64,000 nt of DNA from Castellaniella sp. (GTDB lineage Bacteria > Pseudomonadota > Gammaproteobacteria > Burkholderiales > Burkholderiaceae_B). Location of the stretch: the NCBI GenBank assembly GCA_019104865.1, contig JAHRWZ010000044.1, positions 43,747-107,746 of the forward strand, given 5' to 3'. Positions 1 through 9,343 of the stretch are shown piece by piece (positions within the stretch are counted from its first letter, which is position 1; each line of letters begins with the position of its first letter). Under the pieces are notes generated by a model. It worked only from the letters and a program-made list of their open reading frames with translations, did no database searches and was not told the DNA's origin. A program made the translations under genes and the position numbers.

Positions 1-582
1 AATCACACGGCGTTCTTCCGCGAGCAGCACCATTTCCAGATCCTGGCGGACTTCGTGCGGACGCGGCGCAAGCCGATCTCGGTCTGGTGCTGCGCCTCGT
101 CGACGGGTGAAGAGCCTTACACGCTGGCGATGACCCTGCATGACGCCTGCGGCCAGTCGGAAGTCGGCATCTCGGTCCTCGCGACCGACATCGACGTGCA
201 GGCCCTGGCGCAGGCGCGCAAGGGGGTCTATACCCTGGATCGCATCAAGCCGGTGCCACCGGAATTCCTGCGCCGTTATTTTCTGCGCGGGACGGGCCGG
301 CAGGCCGGCATGGCGATGGTCAAGCCGGTCATCCGCAACCTGGTGACCTTCGATGAGCTGAATCTCGTGGCGCCCGTTTGGCCGGTGAACCAGAAGTTCG
401 ATGCGATCTTCTGCCGCAACACCATGATCTACTTCGACAAGCCGACCCAGACACGAATCCTAGATCGCTTCGTGCCCTTGCTCAAACCAGGCGGTCTGAT
501 GTTCGCGGGGCATTCGGAAAATTTTACGTACCTGACCAAATCCCTGCGGCTTCAAGGCCAGACCGTGTATGAGCTTGCCTGA
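1..582 (+). CDS. cheR: Chemotaxis methyltransferase CheR (5' end outside window)
   Basis: CheR methylates glutamates of chemoreceptors with S-adenosylmethionine during adaptation. The reading frame is open from the first base and begins NHTAFFRE, the conserved start of the catalytic domain. It continues with the SAM-binding stretch [15 protein letters not shown], then ATDIDVQAL and the FCRNTMIYF motif near the end. Only the C-terminal 193 residues are present, so the N-terminal helical domain lies upstream of the window. The stop is 23 bases before cheB, and cheY and cheZ follow, so this is the distal part of a che operon. Confidence 0.95.
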   Translation, partial: NHTAFFREQHHFQILADFVRTRRKPISVWCCASSTGEEPYTLAMTLHDACGQSEVGISVLATDIDVQALAQARKGVYTLDRIKPVPPEFLRRYFLRGTGRQAGMAMVKPVIRNLVTFDELNLVAPVWPVNQKFDAIFCRNTMIYFDKPTQTRILDRFVPLLKPGGLMFAGHSENFTYLTKSLRLQGQTVYELA

Positions 583-605
583 ACTTGCCGGGGACAATTG
601 CTGAT

Positions 606-1673
606 ATGGCTGAAATCAAGAAAATTCGTGTGCTGTGTGTGGATGACTCGGCGCTGGTGCGCAGCCTGATGACGGAGATCATCAATGGGCAGCCGGATCT
701 GGAAGTCGTCGCGACCGCGCCGGATCCGTTGATCGCGCGCGAACTGATCAAACAGTACAATCCGGACGTCCTGACACTGGATGTCGAAATGCCGCGCATG
801 GACGGCCTCGATTTCCTCGAACGATTGATGCGCCTGCGGCCGATGCCGGTGGTCATGGTGTCGTCCCTGACCGAGCGCAACTCCGAGGTCACGCTGCGCG
901 CGCTGGAACTCGGGGCGGTCGATTTCGTCACCAAGCCCAAGCTCGGCTTGCGTGACGGGCTGATGGAATACAGCGACATGATCGCTGACAAGATCCGGGC
1001 GGCTGCGCACGCGCGGCTGCGCCCCCGGCCGGCGCACGCGGGCGATCATCCCACGCGGCCGCGCCTGGCGGGCAATTTCTCCACGACCGAAAAGCTCATC
1101 ATGATCGGGTCCTCCACCGGTGGGACAGAAGCGATCCGCCACGTGCTGGAACCTCTGCCGGCCAACAGCCCGGCTATCATGATCACGCAGCATATGCCCG
1201 CGGGCTTCACCAAATCCTTCGTCCAGCGTCTCGACGGTCTGTGCGCCGTCCAGGTTCACGAGGCCGAGGACGGGCAGCGCGTCCTGCCGGGGCACGTCTA
1301 TCTGGCACCGGGGGGCATCGCGCACATGAAACTGGCTCGTTCCGGCGCCAATTACGTGGTCAAGCTGGAATACACCGATCCGGTGAACCGGCATCGCCCC
1401 TCTGTCGATGTCCTGTTCCATTCGGCCGCGCAGGTTGCAGGGAAAAACGCGGTGGGCGTCATTCTGACCGGCATGGGAAAGGACGGTGCTCAGGGGTTGC
1501 TGGCCATGCGCGAGGCAGGGGCGCGGACCTTTGCCCAGGACGAGGCCAGTTGCATTGTCTTCGGCATGCCGCGCGAGGCCTTGCTGATCGGCGCCGCCGA
1601 AGAGGCCGTCCCGCTGGACGAGATCAGTGAACGGATTCTGAAAAGTGCGGGCGCCTACGGGCACCGGGTGTGA
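606..1673 (+). CDS. cheB: Chemotaxis response regulator methylesterase CheB
   Basis: CheB removes methyl groups from, and deamidates, chemoreceptors; phosphorylation by CheA activates it. Residues 1-120 are a receiver domain with the acidic pair VDDS and phospho-acceptor D59 ([10 protein letters not shown]). The C-terminal esterase domain shows the Ser-His-Asp triad in [19 protein letters not shown] and TGMGKDGAQ. The length of 355 residues is normal for the family. An in-frame ATG lies 21 bases upstream, but [14 protein letters not shown] matches the usual start of a receiver domain, so ATG 606 was chosen. It lies between cheR and cheY in one operon. Confidence 0.95.
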   Translation: MAEIKKIRVLCVDDSALVRSLMTEIINGQPDLEVVATAPDPLIARELIKQYNPDVLTLDVEMPRMDGLDFLERLMRLRPMPVVMVSSLTERNSEVTLRALELGAVDFVTKPKLGLRDGLMEYSDMIADKIRAAAHARLRPRPAHAGDHPTRPRLAGNFSTTEKLIMIGSSTGGTEAIRHVLEPLPANSPAIMITQHMPAGFTKSFVQRLDGLCAVQVHEAEDGQRVLPGHVYLAPGGIAHMKLARSGANYVVKLEYTDPVNRHRPSVDVLFHSAAQVAGKNAVGVILTGMGKDGAQGLLAMREAGARTFAQDEASCIVFGMPREALLIGAAEEAVPLDEISERILKSAGAYGHRV

Positions 1674-1729
1674 ACAACAGCAAGGATTCCCTGCCTACCT
1701 TGCTTCATTTATTGACTGGAGTGTGACCT

Positions 1730-2113
1730 GTGGTTCAAAAAACGTTGAAAATCCTGGTCGTCGATGACTTCCCCACGATGCGCCGGATCATCAAGAATCT
1801 GCTCAAAGACCTGGGCTATGAAAACGTCGACGAGGCGGAAGATGGTGCCATCGGCCTGGAAAAGCTGCGCAATGGGGGGTTCGAGTTCGTGGTGTCCGAC
1901 TGGAACATGCCGAACATGGATGGTCTGACGATGCTGCAGAACATCCGCGCCGACCCGAACCTGGCCACGCTGCCGGTGCTGATGGTCACGGCCGAGGCCA
2001 AGAAGGAAAACATCATCGCGGCGGCCCAGGCTGGCGCCAGCGGCTATGTGGTCAAGCCTTTCACGGCGGCCACACTCGAAGAAAAGCTCAACAAGATCTT
2101 CGAGAAACTGTAA
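1730..2113 (+). CDS. cheY: Chemotaxis response regulator CheY
   Basis: CheY is the single-domain receiver that, when phosphorylated by CheA, binds FliM and FliN at the flagellar switch and changes rotation direction. The 127 residues carry every landmark at its classical number: D12/D13, phospho-acceptor D57 ([10 protein letters not shown]), T87 and K109 (VKPF). The start is GTG, preceded by a GGAG ribosome site about 10 bases upstream. A 56-base gap separates it from cheB, and cheZ follows 10 bases after the stop. Confidence 0.97.
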   Translation: MVQKTLKILVVDDFPTMRRIIKNLLKDLGYENVDEAEDGAIGLEKLRNGGFEFVVSDWNMPNMDGLTMLQNIRADPNLATLPVLMVTAEAKKENIIAAAQAGASGYVVKPFTAATLEEKLNKIFEKL

Positions 2114-2123
2114 GGGGCGCATC

Positions 2124-2771
2124 ATGACTGCAGAACAGACGGAAAACGGGCAGATCGACTTCCAGGCGCCTTCGCTGGACCTGATTCACCGGATCGCCCA
2201 TCTGACGCGTACGCTGCGCATGAGCATGCGGGAACTGGGTCTGGATCAGGCCATCAAGGACGCCGCGCATGCCATTCCGGACGCCCGCGACCGGCTGCAC
2301 TACGTAGCGCAGATGACGGAGCAGGCAGCCAACCGTGTGCTGAATGCCGCCGAGCAGATCCAGCCCTGGCAGGAAACGATGCAAAGCGACGCGCGGGCGC
2401 TGGATACGCGCTGGCAGGACTGGTTCGCGCATCCGGTCGAGCTCGATCAGGCGCGCGCGCTGGTGGACGACACCCGGGCCTTCATCAAGGGCGTCCCTGA
2501 AAAGACCCAGGCCTCGCAGAACAATCTGATGGAAATCATCATGGCCCAGGACTTCCAGGACCTGACCGGCCAGGTGATCATGAAGATGCTGGGGGTCATT
2601 GGTACCATCGAGACCGAACTCGTCCAGGTGCTGATCGACAACGCGCCTCAGGAAAAGCGTGAGGAAACCCAATCGCTGCTCAATGGCCCGGTCGTGAACG
2701 CCGAAGGCAAGAACGACGTGGTGGCCAATCAGGATCAGGTGGACGACTTGTTGGCCAGCCTGGGTTTCTGA
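2124..2771 (+). CDS. cheZ: Protein phosphatase CheZ
   Basis: CheZ dephosphorylates CheY-P and ends the chemotactic signal. The 215-residue protein is mostly helical. It has the catalytic helix [16 protein letters not shown] near residues 140-155, which includes the Asp and Gln used in catalysis. Its last residues, [12 protein letters not shown], match the C-terminal CheY-binding peptide. ATG 2124 follows AAGGGGCGC, a good ribosome site; an earlier in-frame ATG inside cheY is unlikely. CheZ is found mainly in beta- and gammaproteobacteria, which fits the host assignment. Confidence 0.96.
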   Translation: MTAEQTENGQIDFQAPSLDLIHRIAHLTRTLRMSMRELGLDQAIKDAAHAIPDARDRLHYVAQMTEQAANRVLNAAEQIQPWQETMQSDARALDTRWQDWFAHPVELDQARALVDDTRAFIKGVPEKTQASQNNLMEIIMAQDFQDLTGQVIMKMLGVIGTIETELVQVLIDNAPQEKREETQSLLNGPVVNAEGKNDVVANQDQVDDLLASLGF

Positions 2772-2793
2772 CTGACGACGGGCGCCCGACCAG

Positions 2794-3957
2794 ATGGCCG
2801 AGGACAGCGATCTCGAAAAGACCGAAGCCGCCTCGCCCCGGCGCCTGGAAAAGGCGCGCGAGGAGGGGCAGGTTGCGCGTTCGCGCGAACTGGGCACGTT
2901 CATGGCCCTGATCAGCGGCATCGGTGCCCTGTGGTTCGGCGGCGGGTCGCTGTTTCGCGCCCTGGAGGGCGTGCTGCGCAGCGGCTTGTGGTTCGATCCG
3001 AGGATCGTGCGGGATCCCGACGTCATGCTCAATGTGGCTGCGGTCTCGGCCTGGCAGGGCTTGCTGGTGATTCTGCCCATCCTGGGGCTGCTGCTGGTCG
3101 TCGGGGTTTTTTCATCGGTCGCCCTGGGCGGTTTCCTATTGTCGTCCAAGGCGCTGGAGCCCAAGTTCGAGCGCCTCAACCCGCTCAAGGGGCTCAAGCG
3201 GTTCGTCCAGATGCAGACCTTCATCGAGCTGATCAAGACGCTGGGCAAGGCCGTCCTGGTGGGCTACGTGGCGGTGAAGGTGATTTGGTCCTATCGCGAG
3301 GATATGCTCGCGCTGTCGCACATGCCGCCCACCGAGGGGCTAGCCCGGGGGCTTGAACTGGCAGCGACCTGCAGTCTGCTGATCGCATCGTCCCTGATCA
3401 TCATCGTTCTGATCGACGTGCCCTGGCAGTTATGGAACCATGCCAAGCAACTGCGCATGTCGCGCGAGGACGTCAAGCAGGAACACAAGGAAAGCGAAGG
3501 CGACCCGCACGTCAAGGGCCGCATCCGCCAGCAGCAGCGTGCCATGGCGCGGCGGCGCATGATGAGCGCGGTGCCCGATGCTGATGTGGTCGTGACCAAC
3601 CCCACCCATTATGCAGTGGCCTTGCGCTACCGCGAGGGGCAGGGGGGCGCGCCGATGGTGGTCGCCAAGGGCGCGGGGTTGATCGCCGCGCAGATCCGCA
3701 AGCTGGCCGAGGAACATCAGGTTGCCCGCCTGGAGGCGCCGCCGCTGGCGCGTGCCCTGTATCATCACGTTGAACTGGATCGGGAAATCCCAGCTGCGCT
3801 GTATGCCGCCGTGGCCGAAGTGCTGGCCTGGGTCTATCAGGTCCGTAACTGGCGGCAGGGCTCGGGTACACTGCCACCTGCACCGCAGACACTGCCGGTC
3901 CCTCCCGAACTCGATCCGCAACGCAGCCTTGAAGCGGCCCCCGCATTCGTCTCATGA
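2794..3957 (+). CDS. flhB: Flagellar export apparatus protein FlhB (substrate-specificity switch)
   Basis: FlhB is an inner-membrane part of the flagellar type III export gate. It cleaves itself to switch export from rod/hook to filament substrates. Four membrane segments occupy roughly residues 30-210. The autocleavage motif NPTH begins at residue 269, followed by AVALRY, the start of the cleaved cytoplasmic fragment. The 387 residues are normal for the family. The stop overlaps the flhA start (ATGA). A separate protein at 35240-35560 resembles only the part after the cleavage site and can be compared with this one. Confidence 0.97.
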   Translation: MAEDSDLEKTEAASPRRLEKAREEGQVARSRELGTFMALISGIGALWFGGGSLFRALEGVLRSGLWFDPRIVRDPDVMLNVAAVSAWQGLLVILPILGLLLVVGVFSSVALGGFLLSSKALEPKFERLNPLKGLKRFVQMQTFIELIKTLGKAVLVGYVAVKVIWSYREDMLALSHMPPTEGLARGLELAATCSLLIASSLIIIVLIDVPWQLWNHAKQLRMSREDVKQEHKESEGDPHVKGRIRQQQRAMARRRMMSAVPDADVVVTNPTHYAVALRYREGQGGAPMVVAKGAGLIAAQIRKLAEEHQVARLEAPPLARALYHHVELDREIPAALYAAVAEVLAWVYQVRNWRQGSGTLPPAPQTLPVPPELDPQRSLEAAPAFVS

Positions 3958-6068
3958 ACAATTTCCTGGATTTTCTCAAGACCCAAGGTTTCGGGCATGC
4001 CCGCCTGATGGCGGGGCCGGTGCTGATCCTCATGGTGTTGGGCATGATGATCCTGCCCTTGCCGCCGTTCGTCCTGGACCTGCTGTTCACGTTCAACATC
4101 GCCCTGTCGGTGATGATCCTGCTGGTGGCGATGTTCACCCGCAAGCCGCTGGATTTCGCCGCCTTCCCATCGGTGCTGCTGTTTGCCACCTTGCTGCGCC
4201 TGTCACTGAACGTGGCCTCTACCCGCGTGGTGCTGATGAACGGCCACAAGGGTCCGGCCGCCGCAGGCCACGTGATCGAGGCCTTCGGCCATTTCCTGGT
4301 CGGCGGCAATTTCGCTGTGGGCATCGTGGTGTTCATCATCCTGGTGATCATCAACTTCATCGTCATCACCAAGGGCGCCGGCCGGATTGCGGAAGTCGGC
4401 GCGCGCTTCACCCTGGATGCCATGCCCGGCAAGCAGATGGCCATCGATGCCGACCTGAATGCCGGTCTGATTGGCGAAGACGATGCCCGCCGACGCCGCA
4501 GCGAAGTCTCCCAGGAAGCCGAGTTCTATGGGGCCATGGACGGTGCCAGCAAGTTCGTGCGCGGGGATGCCGTCGCCGGTCTACTGATCATGGTGATCAA
4601 CATCATCGGTGGCCTGATCGTCGGGGTGGCGCAGCACAATATGTCGCTGGGTGACGCAGGAAACGTCTATACCCTGCTGACGATCGGTGACGGACTGGTG
4701 GCACAGATTCCGGCTCTGGTGATTTCCACGGCGGCGGGTGTGGTGGTGTCGCGGGTGGCGACTGACGAGGACGTGGGCCAACAGATATTGGGGCAGCTGT
4801 TCGCCAATCCCAATGTCCTGTTCATCACCGCCGGGATCCTGACCCTGATGGGCTTGATCCCCAACATGCCGCACGTCGCGTTCCTGCTGCTGGCCGCCAT
4901 CCTCGGCGGCGGGGGGTGGGCGTTGTATCAGCGCCAGCAGCAGGAACGGAAGGTGGCAGCTTCCAGGCCCAGCCAGGAGCAGACTGCCGCCGTCGCCGCA
5001 GCCTCCGAGGCCAGCTGGGATGACGTCTCTACCGTGGATCCGCTGGGCCTGGAGGTCGGCTACCGCCTGATCTCGCTGGTGGATCATCAACAAAGCGGAG
5101 AGCTGCTGCATCGCATCCGCAGCCTGCGCAAGAAATTCGCGCAGGAGATGGGCTTTCTGCCCCCCGTGGTGCATATCCGCGACAACCTCGAGATCAAACC
5201 GACGGATTACCGCATCCAGCTCTTCGGCGTCGAGATCGGCCGTGGCGTCGCCCAGACCGGCCAATGGCTGGCCATCGATCCGGGCGGGGTGACGGCGCCG
5301 GTCCAGGGAACACCAACCAAGGATCCGGCCTTCGGCTTGCCCGCCGTCTGGATCGACGCGTCCCTGCGTGAGCAGGCGCAGATCGCGGGTTACACCGTCG
5401 TGGATGCCGCGACCGTCGTGGCCACACATCTCAATCACCTGATGCACCGGTATGGCGCCAAGCTGCTGGGCCGCCAGGAAACGCAGCAGCTGCTGGACCA
5501 CGTCGGGCGCGACGTGCCCAAGCTGGTCGAGGATCTGGTGCCCAAGACAATCACCCTGCCGCAGCTGCAGAATCTGCTGCGCAGCCTGCTGGACGAGGAA
5601 GTCCCCATCCGCGACATGCGCAGCATTCTGGAGACCGTCACCGAATATGCGCCGCGTCTTGCCAGCCTTAATCCGGCCGGCACCGGCCCCAACCAGGACG
5701 AGCTGTTGGCGCAGACCCGGGTGGCCCTGGGCCGGGCCATCATTCAGCACTGGTTCGCGGGCGAGGAAGAACTACGGGTCATCGGACTGGATTCGCGCCT
5801 CGAGCGGGTGCTGATGCAGGCGCTGGGCGCGAGCGGCGCGCTGGAACCCGGGCTGGCGGAAAACCTGCTGGGCGAGGCCCAGCGGCACGTCCAGGAACAG
5901 GAAGACAAGGGCAATGCACCCGTGCTGGTTGTGCCACCCATGCTGCGGGCGTCCCTGTCGCGCTTCCTGCGCCATCATCTGCCGCACATGGCGGTGCTCT
6001 CCAGCGCCGAGATCCCTGAGGAGCGTATCATCCGGGTCACGGCCGTCATCGGCGGGAGTCCTGCGTGA
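3954..6068 (+). CDS. flhA: Flagellar export apparatus protein FlhA
   Basis: FlhA is the largest membrane protein of the export gate; it forms the cytoplasmic ring that docks chaperone-substrate complexes. The first ~330 residues hold about eight membrane helices, including the conserved loop LLRLSLNVASTRVVL and the FHIPEP-family stretch with LDAMPGKQMAIDADLNAG. The ~350-residue C-terminal cytoplasmic domain follows. At 704 residues it is full length. It overlaps flhB and flhF by four bases on each side, consistent with translational coupling. Confidence 0.97.
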   Translation: MNNFLDFLKTQGFGHARLMAGPVLILMVLGMMILPLPPFVLDLLFTFNIALSVMILLVAMFTRKPLDFAAFPSVLLFATLLRLSLNVASTRVVLMNGHKGPAAAGHVIEAFGHFLVGGNFAVGIVVFIILVIINFIVITKGAGRIAEVGARFTLDAMPGKQMAIDADLNAGLIGEDDARRRRSEVSQEAEFYGAMDGASKFVRGDAVAGLLIMVINIIGGLIVGVAQHNMSLGDAGNVYTLLTIGDGLVAQIPALVISTAAGVVVSRVATDEDVGQQILGQLFANPNVLFITAGILTLMGLIPNMPHVAFLLLAAILGGGGWALYQRQQQERKVAASRPSQEQTAAVAAASEASWDDVSTVDPLGLEVGYRLISLVDHQQSGELLHRIRSLRKKFAQEMGFLPPVVHIRDNLEIKPTDYRIQLFGVEIGRGVAQTGQWLAIDPGGVTAPVQGTPTKDPAFGLPAVWIDASLREQAQIAGYTVVDAATVVATHLNHLMHRYGAKLLGRQETQQLLDHVGRDVPKLVEDLVPKTITLPQLQNLLRSLLDEEVPIRDMRSILETVTEYAPRLASLNPAGTGPNQDELLAQTRVALGRAIIQHWFAGEEELRVIGLDSRLERVLMQALGASGALEPGLAENLLGEAQRHVQEQEDKGNAPVLVVPPMLRASLSRFLRHHLPHMAVLSSAEIPEERIIRVTAVIGGSPA

Positions 6069-8413
6069 ACATCAGTCGCTTTTTCGGGGCCACCAATCGC
6101 GAGGCCATGCGCCAGGTTCGTCTGGCGCTGGGCGCGGATGCCCTCATCATTTCCAGCAAGCGGGTCAATGGCGGGGTCGAGATCCTCGCCACGGATCCGA
6201 CCTCGCTGCCAGATCATGACCAGGTCGCCGCACGGACCCCCGTGTCGGTGCCGTCCGCGCCGGCTGCCGTTCCCACGGTTCCTGCGGCGTCTGTGTCGGC
6301 ACCCGCCCGGTCGCCGACGCCGGCGGTCGCACCAGGCGACGGCCTGATGGGCGCGATCGACGACCTGAAGGGTTCCCTCGAAAGCCGGATCGACGAGCTG
6401 CTGTGGGGCAATCAATTGCGCCGTTCGCCGCAGGCGGTCACGCTCTTTCAGGGACTGCTGCGTTTTGGTTTCAGCACCACACTGCTGCGCGCCATGCTCA
6501 AGAACATGCCGGAACTCGGCGGCACACGGGCCGCCCTGCAGTGGGCGCGCGGCGAACTCGTCAAGCACCTGCCGGTTCTGGCCTCCGAGGACGCCCTGTG
6601 GCAGCCCGGGCTTGCTCTGGCCCTGGTCGGCCCCACGGGGGTTGGCAAGACCACCACGATTGCGAAGCTCGCGGCCCGCTGCGTGCGGCGCGCAGGTCCG
6701 GACAGCCTGGTGCTCCTGACCACCGACACTTACCGGATCGGCGCGCACGAGCAGTTGAAGATCTACGGGCAGATGATGCGTGTGCCGGTACACGTTGTCC
6801 AGGACGTGCATGAATTGCGGCGGGTCCTGCAGACGGTCCGTCCCGATCAGACGGTGTTGATCGACAACGTGGGGATCAGTCAGCGCGACCGCTATGTCAC
6901 GGACCAGGCCGCCCTGCTGGCGGGCGCCGGCCGCCGGGTCGAGCGGTTGTTGGCCCTGAACGCCTCCAGCCATGGGGATACGTTGGACGAAGTCGCCCGT
7001 TCGTATGTTCGCGACGGTGGCACGCCGCTGCGCGGCTGCATCATCACCAAGATCGATGAAGCCGCCTGCCTGGGGGCGGTGCTGGACACCACCATCCGCT
7101 ACCGATTGCCGATCCATTATGTGTCCGATGGGCAAAAAGTCCCCGAAAACCTGCAGTTCCTGACCGCAACCGAACTCGTGGACCGGGCGCTTGCGCCCAT
7201 GCAGTCCGCCCGCACCCAGTTCGCGCCCTCCGAGGCGGATCTGGCCGCTTTGATGTCGATCACGCAGCCTGTGGAAAGCGCGGATGCCATTGCCGGGCGG
7301 CGGCGTCAGCAGGTGCTGTTGCCGCAGCTGCTGACCCAGTCGGCGCAGGGCGATTCCCTGGGGCTGGAACAGCTGCGTGCCGCCGTCGCCCTGCTGGACG
7401 AGGATCCCGTGCTGTCCGAAGGCTACGACCTCTGGCATAGCCGCGCCGCCGGGGATCTTCCGGCTGCGGTGGATGCCATCGACCATCTGCGGCGGGTCGC
7501 ACGGACAGGCCTCGAAGAATCCGAGTCTCCCCTGATCGTGCACGATCGCCAGGCCTTGTCCTGGCAAGGGCGGCGCGGCGCCTGGTCAGCGACGGCCTGG
7601 TTCGACGGCCGTTGCCGGCCGCTGGCCGCGGGCACCCAGCAGGTGGGCATGGCCGATGGCTGGTACGGCCCGCAGGGCGCCCAGTCGGTTGCGCCTTCGG
7701 CCATCGAGGTACTGCGCCATCAGGTCGGGCTCGAATCCGAAGGCCCGGATCCCGCCCCCTGGCACGTCTTCGAGGGCGGCAGCCAGGCGCTGCTGCGGGA
7801 CCTCGACCGACAAGGATTCCAGTGGATCTCCGCCTGCGGCGCGCGTACCCGCATTTACCAGGAAGACGAGGCCAGCGTGGTCTCGGCGTCGGCCCAGCGG
7901 CTGGTCTTCCAGCCGCTGCCGGGCGATGTCTTTGCCCGTCTGCTCACCCCGTCCGGACTGGCCGGGACGGACGTGGCCTGGTGGGCGGGCCTGGGGGCCG
8001 CTGAGCTGCGCACGCGCGGTGAGCCTTCCTTGGGTGTTCGTTTGTTCTCCCTGCGGGCCGTCGATCCCCAGGATGGCCGCATTGTGCGTGTCTGGCATGC
8101 ATTGGTGGGCCAGGCGGGTGATGCGCCTGCGGATCGGATCGCAGCGGCGCTCGTGCTGCGCCAGGAATGCCATGCCGCTTGGCGTCTGGCCGCGTCATGG
8201 CTGGCGGATGCGCAGGGCCGCGAACCCTTGCTCGATCGCGCGGTGCTGGCTGCCCAGCTCGGGTTGGCCGCCTGGCGGCTGGTGCAGGATCCGGCACTGG
8301 CGCCGGCTGCTCGCGTCGTCGCCCGTATGCTGGGGGCCGAGCAGCTGTCGGCCCGCCAGTCGCCTGCCGGCTTATTGAAGCTGTACGCGTTGAAGGAATT
8401 GCTGGCGGTTTAG
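6065..8413 (+). CDS. flhF: Flagellar GTPase FlhF with a ~400-residue C-terminal extension
   Basis: FlhF is an SRP-family GTPase that sets the site and number of polar flagella in many bacteria. Starting from a GTG overlapping the flhA stop, it has an N-terminal region with a Pro/Ala-rich linker, then an NG domain. The P-loop GPTGVGKT is at residues 189-196, followed by TTDTYRIGAHEQL and the G4-like TKIDEA. The NG domain ends near residue 380. The remaining ~400 residues match no domain I recognise and roughly double the usual FlhF length. No flhG/fleN, the usual antagonist, follows. The first half is certain; the role of the tail is unknown. Confidence 0.9.
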   Translation: MNISRFFGATNREAMRQVRLALGADALIISSKRVNGGVEILATDPTSLPDHDQVAARTPVSVPSAPAAVPTVPAASVSAPARSPTPAVAPGDGLMGAIDDLKGSLESRIDELLWGNQLRRSPQAVTLFQGLLRFGFSTTLLRAMLKNMPELGGTRAALQWARGELVKHLPVLASEDALWQPGLALALVGPTGVGKTTTIAKLAARCVRRAGPDSLVLLTTDTYRIGAHEQLKIYGQMMRVPVHVVQDVHELRRVLQTVRPDQTVLIDNVGISQRDRYVTDQAALLAGAGRRVERLLALNASSHGDTLDEVARSYVRDGGTPLRGCIITKIDEAACLGAVLDTTIRYRLPIHYVSDGQKVPENLQFLTATELVDRALAPMQSARTQFAPSEADLAALMSITQPVESADAIAGRRRQQVLLPQLLTQSAQGDSLGLEQLRAAVALLDEDPVLSEGYDLWHSRAAGDLPAAVDAIDHLRRVARTGLEESESPLIVHDRQALSWQGRRGAWSATAWFDGRCRPLAAGTQQVGMADGWYGPQGAQSVAPSAIEVLRHQVGLESEGPDPAPWHVFEGGSQALLRDLDRQGFQWISACGARTRIYQEDEASVVSASAQRLVFQPLPGDVFARLLTPSGLAGTDVAWWAGLGAAELRTRGEPSLGVRLFSLRAVDPQDGRIVRVWHALVGQAGDAPADRIAAALVLRQECHAAWRLAASWLADAQGREPLLDRAVLAAQLGLAAWRLVQDPALAPAARVVARMLGAEQLSARQSPAGLLKLYALKELLAV

Positions 8414-8467
8414 GGTGCAGTACGGATTCACCGCACAGCACTCTGGGGTGTTGGAGACTGCGGGGTC

Positions 8468-8902
8468 TTACCGCGACAGCCGCCCCCGGGCGTCGTACAG
8501 ATCCTTGCCCATCAGCGTGCGCAAGGTGTCCAGCGCCTGCTGGTTGTGATCCATGAAGGATTTCAGGATCTGGCCATTGGCCTGATTCAGGGTGCTGGCC
8601 TGTTCGGCGCGCGCGAACAGGGCGTCGAAAACGGGACGCAGGTTGGGGTGCGCTTCGCAGGCGGCATCGATGCCGGCGCGGTCATCGGCGTGACCCAGCC
8701 CGGACAGGGCTGCGGCACGCGCCTGGTCCAGTTCACCCAGGCGGCGCGCGTAATCGTTTTTCCGGGTGGTCAGGGTGCCCAGCGCTTCGTTTGAGGGCGT
8801 TTCCAGCAGCATGGCGCCTTCGGCTTCCAGCGTCTGGATGAAGTCGTTCAGTAGCTCGGACTGTTCGTCCACGCACTGGAGCAGGGCATCGATATGGCTC
8901 AT
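8468..8902 (-). CDS. flgN: Flagellar export chaperone FlgN
   Basis: FlgN is the cytoplasmic chaperone for the hook-filament junction proteins FlgK and FlgL. The 144-residue product is all-helical and of the right size, with a typical N-terminal stretch (MSHIDALLQCVDEQSELLNDF) and the conserved LTTRKNDYARRLGELDQAR segment. The ATG at 8902 was preferred to a TTG 48 bases upstream because family members start about there. It lies 71 bases downstream of flgM and converges on flhF. Confidence 0.88.
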   Translation of the reverse strand: MSHIDALLQCVDEQSELLNDFIQTLEAEGAMLLETPSNEALGTLTTRKNDYARRLGELDQARAAALSGLGHADDRAGIDAACEAHPNLRPVFDALFARAEQASTLNQANGQILKSFMDHNQQALDTLRTLMGKDLYDARGRLSR

Positions 8903-8973
8903 GGCAGGAGATTCCGGCAAAACATCGAGGTTGCCAATCGACTGGACCAAGAAATGCCCGCCGCGTGGCAGCC

Positions 8974-9258
8974 CTATTTTAGCAATTCGCGCACGCTGGC
9001 CAGCAGGCCGTCGGCGATACGGCCCGGATCGATCGTCAGTTGACCGGACGCCAGTGCGTCGCGAATCTGACGTACCCGTTCCGCCTGGACGTCCGCGTCG
9101 CTGTCGTTCAGGGCCGCCAAGTGGCGGGCTGCTGGGCTGAGGTCGACTTTCGGCCCGCTGCCACCGGCCACGGATGCGGCATGCGGGGCGTTTTCACTGC
9201 GCGTACCCCCGGTCACCCCACCGAGCAGGGGGTTGGGCGAAGTGGAATTGACTTTCAA
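8974..9258 (-). CDS. flgM: Anti-sigma-28 factor FlgM
   Basis: FlgM binds FliA and blocks late flagellar transcription until it is exported through the completed hook-basal body. The 94-residue product begins with low-complexity sequence, contains the typical VDLSPAARHLAAL segment, and ends in the FliA-binding helices with ERVRQIRDALASGQLTIDPGRIADGLL. Its place between flgA and flgN is classical. A possible sigma-28 promoter lies about 45 bases upstream, which would give feedback control. Confidence 0.93.
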   Translation of the reverse strand: MKVNSTSPNPLLGGVTGGTRSENAPHAASVAGGSGPKVDLSPAARHLAALNDSDADVQAERVRQIRDALASGQLTIDPGRIADGLLASVRELLK

Positions 9259-9303
9259 GGCTCGTCTCCGGGTGAAAGGACAGGGTCATATGGTGCATCC
9301 CTG

Positions 9304-9330
9304 GTTACGACCGGCATGGGGAAATCTTTA
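9304..9330 (-). promoter_or_regulatory. Candidate sigma-28 promoter for flgM-flgN
   Basis: Read on the - strand: TAAAGATT, an 11-base spacer, then GTCGTAAC. The consensus is TAAAGTTT-N11-GCCGATAA. The -35 half is strong; the -10 half matches only partly. Position fits, since the start site would be about 40 bases before the flgM ATG and downstream of the flgA stop. It is weaker than the flgK and flaG sites. Confidence 0.42.
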
Positions 9331-9343
9331 GGGGGACGCCGAC

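Noticed and set aside
4581..5750. A 389-codon open frame antisense to flhA
   Set aside because: FlhA motifs run through the + strand over the whole stretch; the antisense product is His/Gln/Arg-rich and shows no motif.
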